Of a stretch of DNA of 38,321 nucleotides, positions 24,560 to 32,718 are shown one piece after another. Source of the stretch: Fidelibacterota bacterium (GTDB taxonomy: Bacteria > Fidelibacterota > Fidelibacteria > Fidelibacterales > Fidelibacteraceae); contig JAQVTR010000013.1 in assembly GCA_028699915.1 (NCBI GenBank), forward strand, positions 1-38,321, in the 5' to 3' direction. A program made the translations under genes and the position numbers. Within the stretch, counting starts at the first letter, position 1; every line of letters starts with the position of its first letter. The notes beneath the pieces are model-generated. The model was not told the DNA's origin, did no database searches, and saw nothing but the letters and a program-made list of their open reading frames with translations.

Positions 24560-25660
24560 ATGTTGAATGCTGAACAGATCCGTGAAGATTACGAAAACGT
24601 ACTTCAGAAGTACGAAGAAGTCGCTTCTTACATGAATCTGGAAGAAAAAGAAACGCGCATCCGGGAGCTTCGTGAAAAAACGCTGGAAGCGGATTTCTGG
24701 CAGAACAAACAGCGGGCTCAGGAGGTCAGCAAAACGATCGCCGATCTGGAATTTGAGATCGAACGCTGGAAAAAACTGGATATGCTCAAACAGGATATCG
24801 AACTGCAGTGGATGCTGCTGGAAGAAGATTCCGGCGACCTGAAAGAACTCTCCGGAATGGTGGAATCCCTCTCTCGCAGGATCCTAGATCTGGAGACCGA
24901 GAAGCTGCTGTCCGGAAAGCACGACCGCAGCAGCGCCATTCTGATCATTCATCCCGGTGCCGGCGGTACGGAATCCCACGACTGGGCCAGCATACTCTAC
25001 CGTATGTATGTGCGGTGGATCGAGCGCCGCGGTTTTGATTACGAGATCCTGAACTTTCAACCCGGGGACGAGGCGGGGATCAAGGAAGCCGTGATCGAGG
25101 TCAGCGGTCCCTACGCTTACGGATACCTGAAAAGCGAGATCGGCGTGCATCGCCTGGTGCGTATTTCCCCCTTCAATGCCCAGGGTAAACGCCAAACCAG
25201 CTTTGCATCGGTCTTTGTCTATCCCGAGGTCGAAGACGATATCGAGATCGAGATCAATCCGGCGGACCTGCGCATCGACACCTACCGTTCCAGCGGCGCC
25301 GGCGGACAGCATGTCAATAAAACCGATTCTGCGATCCGTATCACGCACATCCCCACCAATATCGTCGTGACCTGCCAGAACGAACGCTCACAGCATAAAA
25401 ACAAAGAATCTGCGATGAAGGTCCTGCGTTCCCGGCTTTACGAGGAAGAACGCAAAAAACAGCAGGCGGAAAAAGCGGAACTGGACAAGGCAAAGACCGA
25501 TATCGGCTGGGGAAATCAGATACGCTCCTATGTATTCCAACCCTATACCCTGGTGAAAGATACCCGTACCGGCCACGAGACCGGCAACCTGCAGGCGGTG
25601 ATGGACGGCGATATCGACGATTTTATCCAGGTGTTTTTGAAATGGAGCATGGAGAACTAA
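24560..25660 (+). CDS. prfB: Peptide chain release factor 2, no programmed frameshift
   Basis: RF2 reads UGA and UAA stop codons and triggers peptide release. The 366-residue frame is continuous. It shows the RF2 tripeptide SPF in LVRISPFNAQGKRQTSFASVFVYP and the catalytic GGQ in SGAGGQHVNKTDSAIRITHIPT. Many bacteria need a +1 frameshift at an in-frame UGA near codon 25; here that region reads straight through (EVASYMNLEEKE) with no stop, so autoregulation by frameshifting is absent. CAGGTG precedes ATG 24560, 21 bases after ackA. Confidence 0.95.
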   Translation: MLNAEQIREDYENVLQKYEEVASYMNLEEKETRIRELREKTLEADFWQNKQRAQEVSKTIADLEFEIERWKKLDMLKQDIELQWMLLEEDSGDLKELSGMVESLSRRILDLETEKLLSGKHDRSSAILIIHPGAGGTESHDWASILYRMYVRWIERRGFDYEILNFQPGDEAGIKEAVIEVSGPYAYGYLKSEIGVHRLVRISPFNAQGKRQTSFASVFVYPEVEDDIEIEINPADLRIDTYRSSGAGGQHVNKTDSAIRITHIPTNIVVTCQNERSQHKNKESAMKVLRSRLYEEERKKQQAEKAELDKAKTDIGWGNQIRSYVFQPYTLVKDTRTGHETGNLQAVMDGDIDDFIQVFLKWSMEN

Positions 25661-25735
25661 GTATACCGAACGCGATAGTTTTTGCTTTTTGGTCGAATCT
25701 ATAATTTTTAAGCATATTCCGGCATTTGTTTCCTC

Positions 25736-25764
25736 TTGACTTTTATGAAATCCCGGCATACTTT
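25736..25764 (+). promoter_or_regulatory. Promoter for the downstream lipoprotein gene
   Basis: TTGACT (25736-25741) and TACTTT (25759-25764) are 17 bases apart and end 39 bases before ATG 25804. Confidence 0.6.
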
Positions 25765-25803
25765 AAAAAATAAATAATGCGTAAATAAACGAGATAAGCA
25801 GCG

Positions 25804-26799
25804 ATGAAAAAAATCCTGACAACAATGATGATCGTCATGATGAGCGTTCTGTTGTATTACGGCTGCAACCTCTTTGTTAAGAATACCGACGACTTTGATC
25901 TGAACGATACCGTCAGGATCGCCATCGGCGAGAAACTGTACGAAAATGAACGACTCTGGCTGCACCTGGATGAGATCAGTCACGACTCCCGCTGTCCCGA
26001 AGGCATGCAATGTTTGATCGCCGGCCATGTTGAAGGGCAATTCACTGCCGGCGGCTGGGGGGGGACGGAAACGCTGGGTTTCCGCACGGATTCATTAAGT
26101 TCACCTTCTTTTATGGTGCCGTTTGAAGGAAATATCGGCGGCGGCAATTATTACATACTTCATATTATTGACATAATCCCGCAAAGGACCGATCTTGAAA
26201 CAACGATTCCCCAAAAAGATTATCGGATCGATTTTGTACTTGAACCGGGAGCGGTGGCGCGAAAACCCAATATCTATTTATATCCCGAAAAAACCGTCAA
26301 ACTGGATGTTTCTTTATTTTTTCCCCAAGGCGGCGAGGTGATTGAATCCGATCCGCCGTATCCCGGAGACTGGACCGATATCAGAGTGCGCCCGGACGGC
26401 CGCATCGACAGGAAATTCGGCTATTTGTTCTATGAAGCGGTGATCCCGGACCTTTGGCAGTATTCCGAGGGATGGGTGGTGAAACGGGACATGCTGCCGT
26501 TATTCTTTCGCAGCAATCTTGAGGCTTACGGATTTAACGACAGCGAGATTAAAGACTTTATGGATTACTGGATCCCGCTGCTGAATGCCGCTCCTTATTA
26601 TGCCGTTTATCCCCAGCATACCGCAGAGGTCAATTTCGCCGTCGGGCTCAGCATCTCCGAACACCCGGATGCCATGCTGCGCCTTTTTTATGTTATCCAT
26701 CAAACACAAGAGGCATATCTGCTTCCCGAACCCGTTATCCCGGTTTTTGAACGAAAAGGTTTTAGCGTCACCGAATGGGGCGTGATATTGCATAAATAA
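25804..26799 (+). CDS. Putative lipoprotein of unknown function, two domains
   Basis: A 331-residue protein. The signal region MKKILTTMMIVMMSVLLYYGC ends at Cys21, compatible with a lipobox although the -3 position is Tyr. Residues ~35-155 contain ISHDSRCPEGMQCLIAGHVEGQF, a pattern seen in small uncharacterised lipoproteins with a paired-Cys turn. From ~165 a second domain starts KPNIYLYPEKTVKLDVSLFF and continues with YPGDWTDIRVRPDGRI and YLFYEA, a module known to me only as an uncharacterised KP-x-IYLYP domain in diverse bacteria. It has its own promoter. No enzymatic motif is evident; a cell-surface role is inference. Confidence 0.7.
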   Translation: MKKILTTMMIVMMSVLLYYGCNLFVKNTDDFDLNDTVRIAIGEKLYENERLWLHLDEISHDSRCPEGMQCLIAGHVEGQFTAGGWGGTETLGFRTDSLSSPSFMVPFEGNIGGGNYYILHIIDIIPQRTDLETTIPQKDYRIDFVLEPGAVARKPNIYLYPEKTVKLDVSLFFPQGGEVIESDPPYPGDWTDIRVRPDGRIDRKFGYLFYEAVIPDLWQYSEGWVVKRDMLPLFFRSNLEAYGFNDSEIKDFMDYWIPLLNAAPYYAVYPQHTAEVNFAVGLSISEHPDAMLRLFYVIHQTQEAYLLPEPVIPVFERKGFSVTEWGVILHK

Positions 26800-26842
26800 T
26801 AACGCCTTATATTGCTGACCCGCTTAGGCAAGTTATCTGCTG

Positions 26843-26940
26843 TCTACCATCTACCGTCTACCGTCTACCGTCTACCGTCTACCGTCTACTGTCTACTGTC
26901 TACTGTCTACCGTCTACCGTCTACTGTCTACCGTCTACCG
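26843..26940 (+). repeat. Heptanucleotide tandem repeat, 14 units
   Basis: Fourteen perfect-length 7-base units of TCTACCG (variants TCTACTG and, first, TCTACCA) run without indels for 98 bases. Units 7-9 and 12 are the TCTACTG variant. The array lies between the lipoprotein gene and carA, is pyrimidine-rich on the + strand and is flanked by a partial unit (TCT) at 26941. Such repeats can change length by slippage. Confidence 0.95.
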
Positions 26941-27054
26941 TCTTATTATTGTTACCAAAACATCGGTATCAACAACATTTCAATTGTTATTCGGAAAAAT
27001 TCATTGATTTTTTTCTGTTATCCCGGCAGATGATTTATTACATTATCCCGATTC

Positions 27055-27071
27055 TTATCACGATGTGATAA
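27055..27071. promoter_or_regulatory. Palindromic operator-like site upstream of carA
   Basis: TTATCAC-GAT-GTGATAA is a perfect 7-bp inverted repeat with a 3-base centre, 60 bases before the carA start. Its form suits a dimeric DNA-binding regulator. Its partner is unknown. Confidence 0.45.
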
Positions 27072-27083
27072 AAACAGGAGAAG

Positions 27084-27113
27084 ATGATCGGCAAAACAGC
27101 GGTAAATACCTAA
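27084..27113 (+). CDS. Mini-ORF upstream of carA (possible leader)
   Basis: ATG 27084 follows AGGAG (27076-27080) and encodes nine residues (MIGKTAVNT) before TAA. It ends 17 bases before the carA ATG. It is too short for homology and could be chance; a role in coupling or control of carAB is inference. Confidence 0.3.
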   Translation: MIGKTAVNT

Positions 27114-27130
27114 AAAACGGCGGGAGGCAG

Positions 27131-28186
27131 ATGAAAGCAAAACTGGTACTGGAAAACGGAATGGTTTTTGAGGGGGAGGCTTTCGGTGCCCTGCAGCCAG
27201 CCGCCGGAGAAGTGGTTTTCAATACCGGTATGGTCGGTTATCCCGAAGCCCTGACAGATCCCTCCTATTACGGTCAGCTTCTTTGTTCAACCTATCCGCT
27301 GGTTGGGAACTACGGTGTACCCGATGAAAATACCGGTGACATTTTGAATTTTCAGTGGGAATCGCCGAAGATCCGGACCTTTGCTTTTATTATCAGCGAT
27401 CTTTCGGAAAATTACAGCCACTGGAATGCAAAAATGAGCCTGGATGCCTGGCTGAAAAAAGAACAAGTGCCGGGCATTTACGGGGTCGACACACGGGCTT
27501 TGACCAAGATCCTGCGCGAAAGCGGCACCATGTTGGGAAAGATCGAGCAGGGAGACAATGCTATCGATTTTTATGATCCCAATAAGGACATGCTGATCGA
27601 GAAAGTCTGTGTTCGGGAACCGGTTGAATACGGCAGCGGCGAAAAAAGCGTACTGCTGATCGATTTCGGCTGTAAGAACAGCATTATCGCAGACCTCGTT
27701 AAAAGGGATCTAAAGGTAATACGGGTCCCTTATTTTTATGATTACACCAATATCCGCTATGACGGCGTCGTTCTCTCCAGCGGACCCGGGGATCCCGCAA
27801 AATATGCTTTTATGAACGAGAAGATCCGGGAATTTTTCCGTCAGCGGAAACCTCTTCTGGGTATCTGTCTGGGCCACCAGCTGATCGGACAGGCGGCGGG
27901 AGCAAAAACCTTCAAACTGCCTTACGGACACCGCAGTCAGAATCAGCCCGTCATCGACAGGCTCAGCCGGCATGCCTACGTTACGACCCAAAATCACGGT
28001 TTTGCCGTAGACAGCAAAAGTATTCCCGCAGCTTGGATACCCTGGTTCGAAAATTTGAACGACGGTACCAATGAAGGACTTTGGCATAAAAATTTGCCCA
28101 TACTGTCAACACAGTTCCATCCCGAGGCCGTACCCGGTCCTGTTGATACGGGTTTTGTCTTTGATGAATTCAAACGTTTTTTTTAA
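27131..28186 (+). CDS. carA: Carbamoyl-phosphate synthase, small (glutaminase) subunit
   Basis: Releases ammonia from glutamine for carbamoyl phosphate used in arginine and pyrimidine synthesis. The 351-residue protein has the N-terminal CarA-specific domain (LVLENGMVFEGEAFGALQPAAGEVVFNTGMVGYPEALTDPSY) and a class I amidotransferase domain with the nucleophile in LLGICLGHQL and the His-Glu pair in STQFHPEA. I chose ATG 27131, which has GGGAGG just upstream and homology from its second residue; a GTG at 27065 in the same frame lacks both. It is followed after 15 bases by carB. Confidence 0.95.
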   Translation: MKAKLVLENGMVFEGEAFGALQPAAGEVVFNTGMVGYPEALTDPSYYGQLLCSTYPLVGNYGVPDENTGDILNFQWESPKIRTFAFIISDLSENYSHWNAKMSLDAWLKKEQVPGIYGVDTRALTKILRESGTMLGKIEQGDNAIDFYDPNKDMLIEKVCVREPVEYGSGEKSVLLIDFGCKNSIIADLVKRDLKVIRVPYFYDYTNIRYDGVVLSSGPGDPAKYAFMNEKIREFFRQRKPLLGICLGHQLIGQAAGAKTFKLPYGHRSQNQPVIDRLSRHAYVTTQNHGFAVDSKSIPAAWIPWFENLNDGTNEGLWHKNLPILSTQFHPEAVPGPVDTGFVFDEFKRFF

Positions 28187-28201
28187 TCCGGCAGGAGAAG
28201 C

Positions 28202-31200
28202 ATGAAAAAAAAGATCAAAAAAGTGGTAATCCTCGGTTCCGCAGCGATCAAGATCGGGGAAGCGGGGGAGTTTGATTATTCGGGATCCCAGGCAATAAAG
28301 GCGCTTAAGGAAGAAGGTATTTACACGATTTTGATCAATCCGAACATTGCCACGATCCAGACCTCGGATTATCTTGCCGATAAAGTTTATCTCCTGCCGG
28401 TCAATGTAAGCTTTGTCGAGGAAATCCTGAAGAAAGAACGGCCGGACGGTATTCTGCTGAGCTTTGGCGGACAGACCGCGCTGAATTGCGGCATGGAACT
28501 GGAAGAGAACGGTATTCTGGACAAATACAGCGTGAAAGTGCTGGGTACTCCGGTTGACACCATTCGCAATACCGAAGACCGGAAAAAATTCAATCTTGCC
28601 CTGGATCAGATCGCGGTAAAATATCCCCGAAGCAAGGCGGTTGCATCCCTGGAAGAAGCCCTGGAATTCGCTGCGGAGATCCGATATCCCGTCATGCTCC
28701 GTATCGCTTACGCGCTTGGCGGACTCGGTAGCGGTGTCTGCCGCAGCGAGGAACAACTGACGGAACTGGCTTCAAAAGCCTTCAGCTATACCAAACAAAT
28801 TCTCATTGAAGAATACCTGGGCGGCTGGAAAGAGATCGAATACGAGGTCTTAAGGGATCAGTATGACAACTGCATTACCGTATGCAACATGGAAAACGTC
28901 GATCCTTTGGGTATTCACACCGGTGAAAGTATCGTCGTGGCGCCCAGCCAGACGCTGAATAACCGGGAATACCATAAACTGCGCGAGATCGGTATCCGCG
29001 TGATCCGGCATCTTGGAGTGGTAGGCGAATGCAACATTCAGTATGCGCTGGACCCGGATTCCGAGGATTACCGCGTGATCGAGGTCAATGCGCGGCTTTC
29101 CCGCAGTTCGGCGCTGGCATCCAAGGCAACCGGTTATCCTTTGGCATTTATTGCCGCGAAAGTGGCACTGGGTCACGGTTTGCATGAACTGTCAAACAGC
29201 ATTACCGGGACCTCGGCCTTTTTTGAACCCGCTCTGGACTATATTGTTGTCAAAATGCCACGCTGGGACCTGAAAAAATTCCGTAATGTTTCGCGTTACA
29301 TCGGTTCAGCTATGAAATCTGTCGGTGAGGTCATGGCGATTGGACGGAATTTTGAAGAAGCCCTGCAGAAAGCGATCCGTATGCTGGGCATTGGCGCCCG
29401 GGGTCTGGTGGCCAACGCCCGCAGCGTTTCTGAAGCAAGTCCGGAAGAATTGCTCAGTAAACCCAGTGACGAACGCCTTTTTGCAGTCGCCGACGCATTC
29501 CGCCAGGGCTACAGTATCGAACAGGTTTACGAACTGACGCGTATCGACAAATGGTTCCTGGGAAGGATCTTCAAGATTGTTGAGCTGGCTGCGCATTTGG
29601 AAAACAAAAAAGAAACGGATACGGAACTTCTGCTAAAAGCGAAGAAAAAAGGTTTTTCGGATGAACAGATCGCCATTCTGAGCGGTAGGGAGGAAGAGGA
29701 CGTTTATCAAATGCGGGTAAAAGCCGGCATTCATCCGGTAATCCGGCAAATCGACACGGTAGCTGCCGAGTACCCGGCCATTACCAATTACCTTTATTTA
29801 ACCTACAACGGCAGTGGTGATGATGATACCGGGGATTTGCGTAACGCCGTAGCCATTATGGGCGGCGGACCCTACCGAATTGGTTCCAGTGTGGAATTTG
29901 ACTGGTGCTGTGTGATCGCCGGAAAAACCGCCCGGGAATTGGGGAAAAAGGTTATCATGATCAACTGTAACCCTGAAACGGTCAGCACCGATTACGATGA
30001 ATTTGATGCCCTTTTCTTTGAAGAACTGACCTTTGAGACCATACGCGAGATCTACAGAAAGACCGAACCTGAAGGTCTGATCCTTTCCATGGGCGGACAG
30101 ATCCCCAACAATCTTGCGCTCCGCCTTCATCAAAACGGAATGAACATCCTCGGAACCGTAACGGAAAGCATTGACCGCGCCGAAAACCGCAGCAAATTTT
30201 CCGCGATGCTGGACGAACTGGAGATCAAGCAGCCCGAATGGAAGGCGCTGACAGATACGGAATCCGCCCTTGTCTTTGCAAATAAGGTCGCTTATCCGGT
30301 ACTGGTGAGGCCCTCTTATGTGCTTTCCGGAGCAGCCATGGCCGTTGCAAGCAGCGACCGGGAACTGACCCAATTCCTGCAGGTGGCGGCCGATGTATCC
30401 CGCGAATATCCCGTAGTGATCAGCAAATTCTATGAAAATGCCAAGGAACTGGAATTCGATGCCGTTGCCCAGGACGGAAATATTATCTGTTATGCCATTT
30501 CGGAGCACGTCGAGAATGCGGGCGTGCATTCGGGGGATGCGACCCTGGTCCTGCCTCCGCAGCGCACCTATTTTGAAACGGAACGTCAGATCCGCAGAAC
30601 CTCGGCGGACATCGCACGCGAACTGAAGATCAACGGTCCTTTCAATATTCAGTATATTGCAAAAAATAACGAAGTGCGGGTCATTGAATGTAACTTGCGG
30701 GCTTCCCGGAGTTTTCCTTTTGTTTCCAAGACCCTGAGAAAAAATTTTATAGAGATTGCCACGAAGGTTATTTTGGGCGAAAAACAGGAAAAGGTCCGTA
30801 TCCCGCTTTACGATTATGAGTATGTCGCCGTTAAAGCGCCGCAGTTTTCGTTCACACGCCTGCGCGGCGCGGATCCCGCAACCGGTGTTGAAATGTCCTC
30901 AACCGGCGAAGTAGCCTGCATAGGAGACAATTTTCACGAAGCCTTTATCAAGGCGCTGATATCGGTGGGCTTCCGCTTTCCGGTCAAAAGCATCCTTGTC
31001 TCGTCCGGACCTACGGAATCCAAAGCTGAAATGCTGGAAGGATTAAAAAAGCTGCAGTCCATGGGAGTACGTTTTTATGCAACGGGCGGTACGGCAGATT
31101 TCCTGATGCAACATGAAATTCCCAGTACCGTATTGCACTGGCCGCTCGACAAGCTGCAACCGAATGTCCTGGATATTCTCAAGAGCGGTACGCTGGACCT

Positions 31201-31390
31201 GGTCATCAATATTCCGAAGAACTTTCACGAAGACGAATTGACCAACGACTACATTATCCGCCGCACGGCGGTCGATTATGCTGTTCCTCTTATCACCAAC
31301 CGTCAGCTTGCCATGCGCCTTTTCGAGGCGTTGGGCGATGTGCGTCAGACGGTTCTGCAGATCAAGAGCTGGGATGAATACCGGGTTTAG
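28202..31390 (+). CDS. carB: Carbamoyl-phosphate synthase, large subunit
   Basis: The 1062-residue synthetase has two homologous ATP-grasp halves. The first opens with VVILGSAAIKIGEAGEFDYSGSQAIKAL and contains SFGGQTALNC, LGGLGSGVC, ENVDPLGIHTGESIVVAPSQTL and VIEVNARLSRSSALASKATGYPLA. The second opens with AIMGGGPYRIGSSVEFDWC and has MGGQIPNN and EHVENAGVHSGDATLVLPPQRTY. Residues from ~935 form the MGS-like allosteric domain (SILVSSGPTESKAEMLEGLKKL, FYATGGTADFL). The wording of the first half is of the Bacteroidetes/eukaryote-like style. It forms a two-gene operon with carA. Confidence 0.96.
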   Translation: MKKKIKKVVILGSAAIKIGEAGEFDYSGSQAIKALKEEGIYTILINPNIATIQTSDYLADKVYLLPVNVSFVEEILKKERPDGILLSFGGQTALNCGMELEENGILDKYSVKVLGTPVDTIRNTEDRKKFNLALDQIAVKYPRSKAVASLEEALEFAAEIRYPVMLRIAYALGGLGSGVCRSEEQLTELASKAFSYTKQILIEEYLGGWKEIEYEVLRDQYDNCITVCNMENVDPLGIHTGESIVVAPSQTLNNREYHKLREIGIRVIRHLGVVGECNIQYALDPDSEDYRVIEVNARLSRSSALASKATGYPLAFIAAKVALGHGLHELSNSITGTSAFFEPALDYIVVKMPRWDLKKFRNVSRYIGSAMKSVGEVMAIGRNFEEALQKAIRMLGIGARGLVANARSVSEASPEELLSKPSDERLFAVADAFRQGYSIEQVYELTRIDKWFLGRIFKIVELAAHLENKKETDTELLLKAKKKGFSDEQIAILSGREEEDVYQMRVKAGIHPVIRQIDTVAAEYPAITNYLYLTYNGSGDDDTGDLRNAVAIMGGGPYRIGSSVEFDWCCVIAGKTARELGKKVIMINCNPETVSTDYDEFDALFFEELTFETIREIYRKTEPEGLILSMGGQIPNNLALRLHQNGMNILGTVTESIDRAENRSKFSAMLDELEIKQPEWKALTDTESALVFANKVAYPVLVRPSYVLSGAAMAVASSDRELTQFLQVAADVSREYPVVISKFYENAKELEFDAVAQDGNIICYAISEHVENAGVHSGDATLVLPPQRTYFETERQIRRTSADIARELKINGPFNIQYIAKNNEVRVIECNLRASRSFPFVSKTLRKNFIEIATKVILGEKQEKVRIPLYDYEYVAVKAPQFSFTRLRGADPATGVEMSSTGEVACIGDNFHEAFIKALISVGFRFPVKSILVSSGPTESKAEMLEGLKKLQSMGVRFYATGGTADFLMQHEIPSTVLHWPLDKLQPNVLDILKSGTLDLVINIPKNFHEDELTNDYIIRRTAVDYAVPLITNRQLAMRLFEALGDVRQTVLQIKSWDEYRV

Positions 31391-31454
31391 GCCGCGGGAA
31401 ACGGATTGCGTCGTCGCATTGACTCAATGAATTTGCCCAAATTATATACCATAC

Positions 31455-31480
31455 AAAAAACCCCCGATTACAAACGGGGG
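31455..31480 (-). terminator. Terminator for the minus-strand TPR lipoprotein gene
   Basis: On the minus strand CCCCCG (31480-31475) pairs with CGGGGG (31466-31461) around an 8-base loop, followed by six T (31460-31455). It lies just beyond the stop of the gene ending at 31509. On the plus strand the stem is followed by CTTTC only, so it may also weakly end the carAB transcript. Confidence 0.85.
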
Positions 31481-31508
31481 CTTTCATCGTTTTGATATAT
31501 ACGATCTT

Positions 31509-32363
31509 TTACTTTGCGTATTGTTCAATGATCCCGATCTGTCGGATCGCAATGGTTACATGCTCGCTGTTGGGATAAAAGGTGATCAGATTCTGGAATT
31601 CCTGGATGGCAGAGCGCATTTTGCCCATCTTGAAATAACAGAAACCCAGCTTGAGCTGCGTGTCGTCATACTTGTCGAAGGCATTGGTATTAAAGACCAT
31701 ATTAAAGGCATTGTAGGCTTTCTTGTACTGGCGCAGCGCATAATAACTTTCGCCGACCCAGTACTGAACGTTTCCGGCCAGTTCATGCTGCGGATTTTCC
31801 ATTAAAAGCCGTTCAAATACTTCAATGGCTTCACTGTAACGCTGATAGTAGAATTTGTTCAGGGCATCTTTGTACTGGGTTAGGTAGGGATCAGCCTTTA
31901 CCGCTTCCTTGACCTTGACTTCCGGCACAATGACTTCAGGTTTGATAATGATCTCTTCTTCCGGAACCTTTCCAATCAGTTCTTCGGGTGTTTTTACCGT
32001 CTGTTCGGCAATTACCTTGGGTGAACCGAAGAAGATCGGCAGACTGTTCAGTTCCCGGAGATAGGCATTCATCTGATCGATTACGGCAATAAGTGTATCC
32101 GACTGCATATCCATTTCCATGACCTCGGCTTCCATGCGGTCCAGTTTGGCATGCAGCTTAGTGGTCCGCTGGATATAGTATTCATCCATGGATGCAAATG
32201 CCAGGGTCATGGTATCCCGCAGATTTTCGATCTTGTTGTCCAGAAGGGTGATATTGATGTCATCGCTCTGGATCAGGATCGGTGCGGCAGCAGGTTTGGG
32301 CTTGCTGGCACAGGAAGAGAAGATGACGGCAATGATCAATAAGGGAAATAGGAGTTTTTTCAT
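31509..32363 (-). CDS. TPR lipoprotein, CpoB/YbgF-like
   Basis: A 284-residue protein with a lipoprotein signal (MKKLLFPLLIIAVIFSSC, lipobox FSSC-A, then an Ala/Pro/Lys spacer). Residues ~35-110 are a long charged helix likely to form a coiled coil (LDNKIENLRDTMTLAFASMDEYYIQRTTKLHAKLDRMEAEV). Residues ~165-284 form three TPR-like repeats (YKDALNKFYYQRYSEAIEVFERLLMENPQ, NVQYWVGESYYALRQYKKAYNAFNMVF, LKLGFCYFKMGKMRSAIQEFQNLITFYPNSE), the pattern of CpoB/YbgF, which works with Tol-Pal and septal peptidoglycan synthesis. ATG 32363 is supported by GAGG seven bases upstream. No tol or pal gene is adjacent. Confidence 0.82.
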   Translation of the reverse strand: MKKLLFPLLIIAVIFSSCASKPKPAAAPILIQSDDINITLLDNKIENLRDTMTLAFASMDEYYIQRTTKLHAKLDRMEAEVMEMDMQSDTLIAVIDQMNAYLRELNSLPIFFGSPKVIAEQTVKTPEELIGKVPEEEIIIKPEVIVPEVKVKEAVKADPYLTQYKDALNKFYYQRYSEAIEVFERLLMENPQHELAGNVQYWVGESYYALRQYKKAYNAFNMVFNTNAFDKYDDTQLKLGFCYFKMGKMRSAIQEFQNLITFYPNSEHVTIAIRQIGIIEQYAK

Positions 32364-32391
32364 GATCGGCCTCGACTTACTTTTATTTTCA

Positions 32392-32420
32392 AAGATATTA
32401 AAAAAAAACGCAGTTCCCAA
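32392..32420 (-). promoter_or_regulatory. Promoter for the TPR lipoprotein gene
   Basis: Read on the minus strand, TTGGGA (32420-32415) and TATCTT (32397-32392) are 17 bases apart. The same bases also read TTTG-N20-TATCTTTG, the shape of the Bacteroides-type promoter, so either reading is possible. Confidence 0.55.
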
Positions 32421-32445
32421 AAATATTTTAATTTTTATGGGAATA

Positions 32446-32480
32446 TTTCAGCCCTTTTTGCTTATTTTATGCTGAAAGGG
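32446..32480 (+). promoter_or_regulatory. Leader hairpin that could cover the DUF2007 ribosome site
   Basis: TTTCAGC (32446-32452) can pair with GCTGAAA (32471-32477), or CCCTTT (32452-32457) with AAAGGG (32475-32480). The second pairing hides the AAAGGG ribosome site of the gene starting at 32487. Stability is modest. Confidence 0.3.
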
Positions 32481-32486
32481 ACGCAT

Positions 32487-32711
32487 ATGAAGGAAAAAGA
32501 AGTAAAATTAGTCGAATTTCAAAATGATATGCTGGCAGAAATGGTCAAAAATGTCCTGCGTGATAAGGGAATTCCCTTCCGCTCAAAGCAGGACATCATG
32601 CAGGCGGCGCTGAAGGTCGAAGGAAGTTCCGCTTCCGGCTCCTTTACGATCATTTATGTCAAGGAACGCGACCTGGATACCGCCCGGGATGCGATCGCCG
32701 GCATGGTATAG
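32487..32711 (+). CDS. Small DUF2007-family protein
   Basis: A 74-residue protein of the DUF2007 (putative prokaryotic signal transducing) type. The pattern is VKLVEFQNDMLAEMVKNVLRDKGIPFRSKQD at the N terminus, i.e. a ferredoxin-like beta-alpha-beta start, and FTIIYVKERDLDTARDAIAGM at the end. The function is unknown. I chose ATG 32487 because AAAGGGA is five bases upstream; an in-frame ATG at 32469 has no such site. It lies 7 bases before hisS and is probably co-transcribed with it. Confidence 0.75.
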   Translation: MKEKEVKLVEFQNDMLAEMVKNVLRDKGIPFRSKQDIMQAALKVEGSSASGSFTIIYVKERDLDTARDAIAGMV

Positions 32712-32718
32712 GTGAAAG

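Noticed and set aside
26843-26940. CRISPR-like array
   Set aside because: Units are 7 bases, directly abutting with no spacers and no cas genes nearby.
26812-27033. 73-codon frame spanning the heptamer array (STVYRLP repeats)
   Set aside because: Openness follows from the repeat lacking stops in that frame; TTG start, no ribosome site, no homology.
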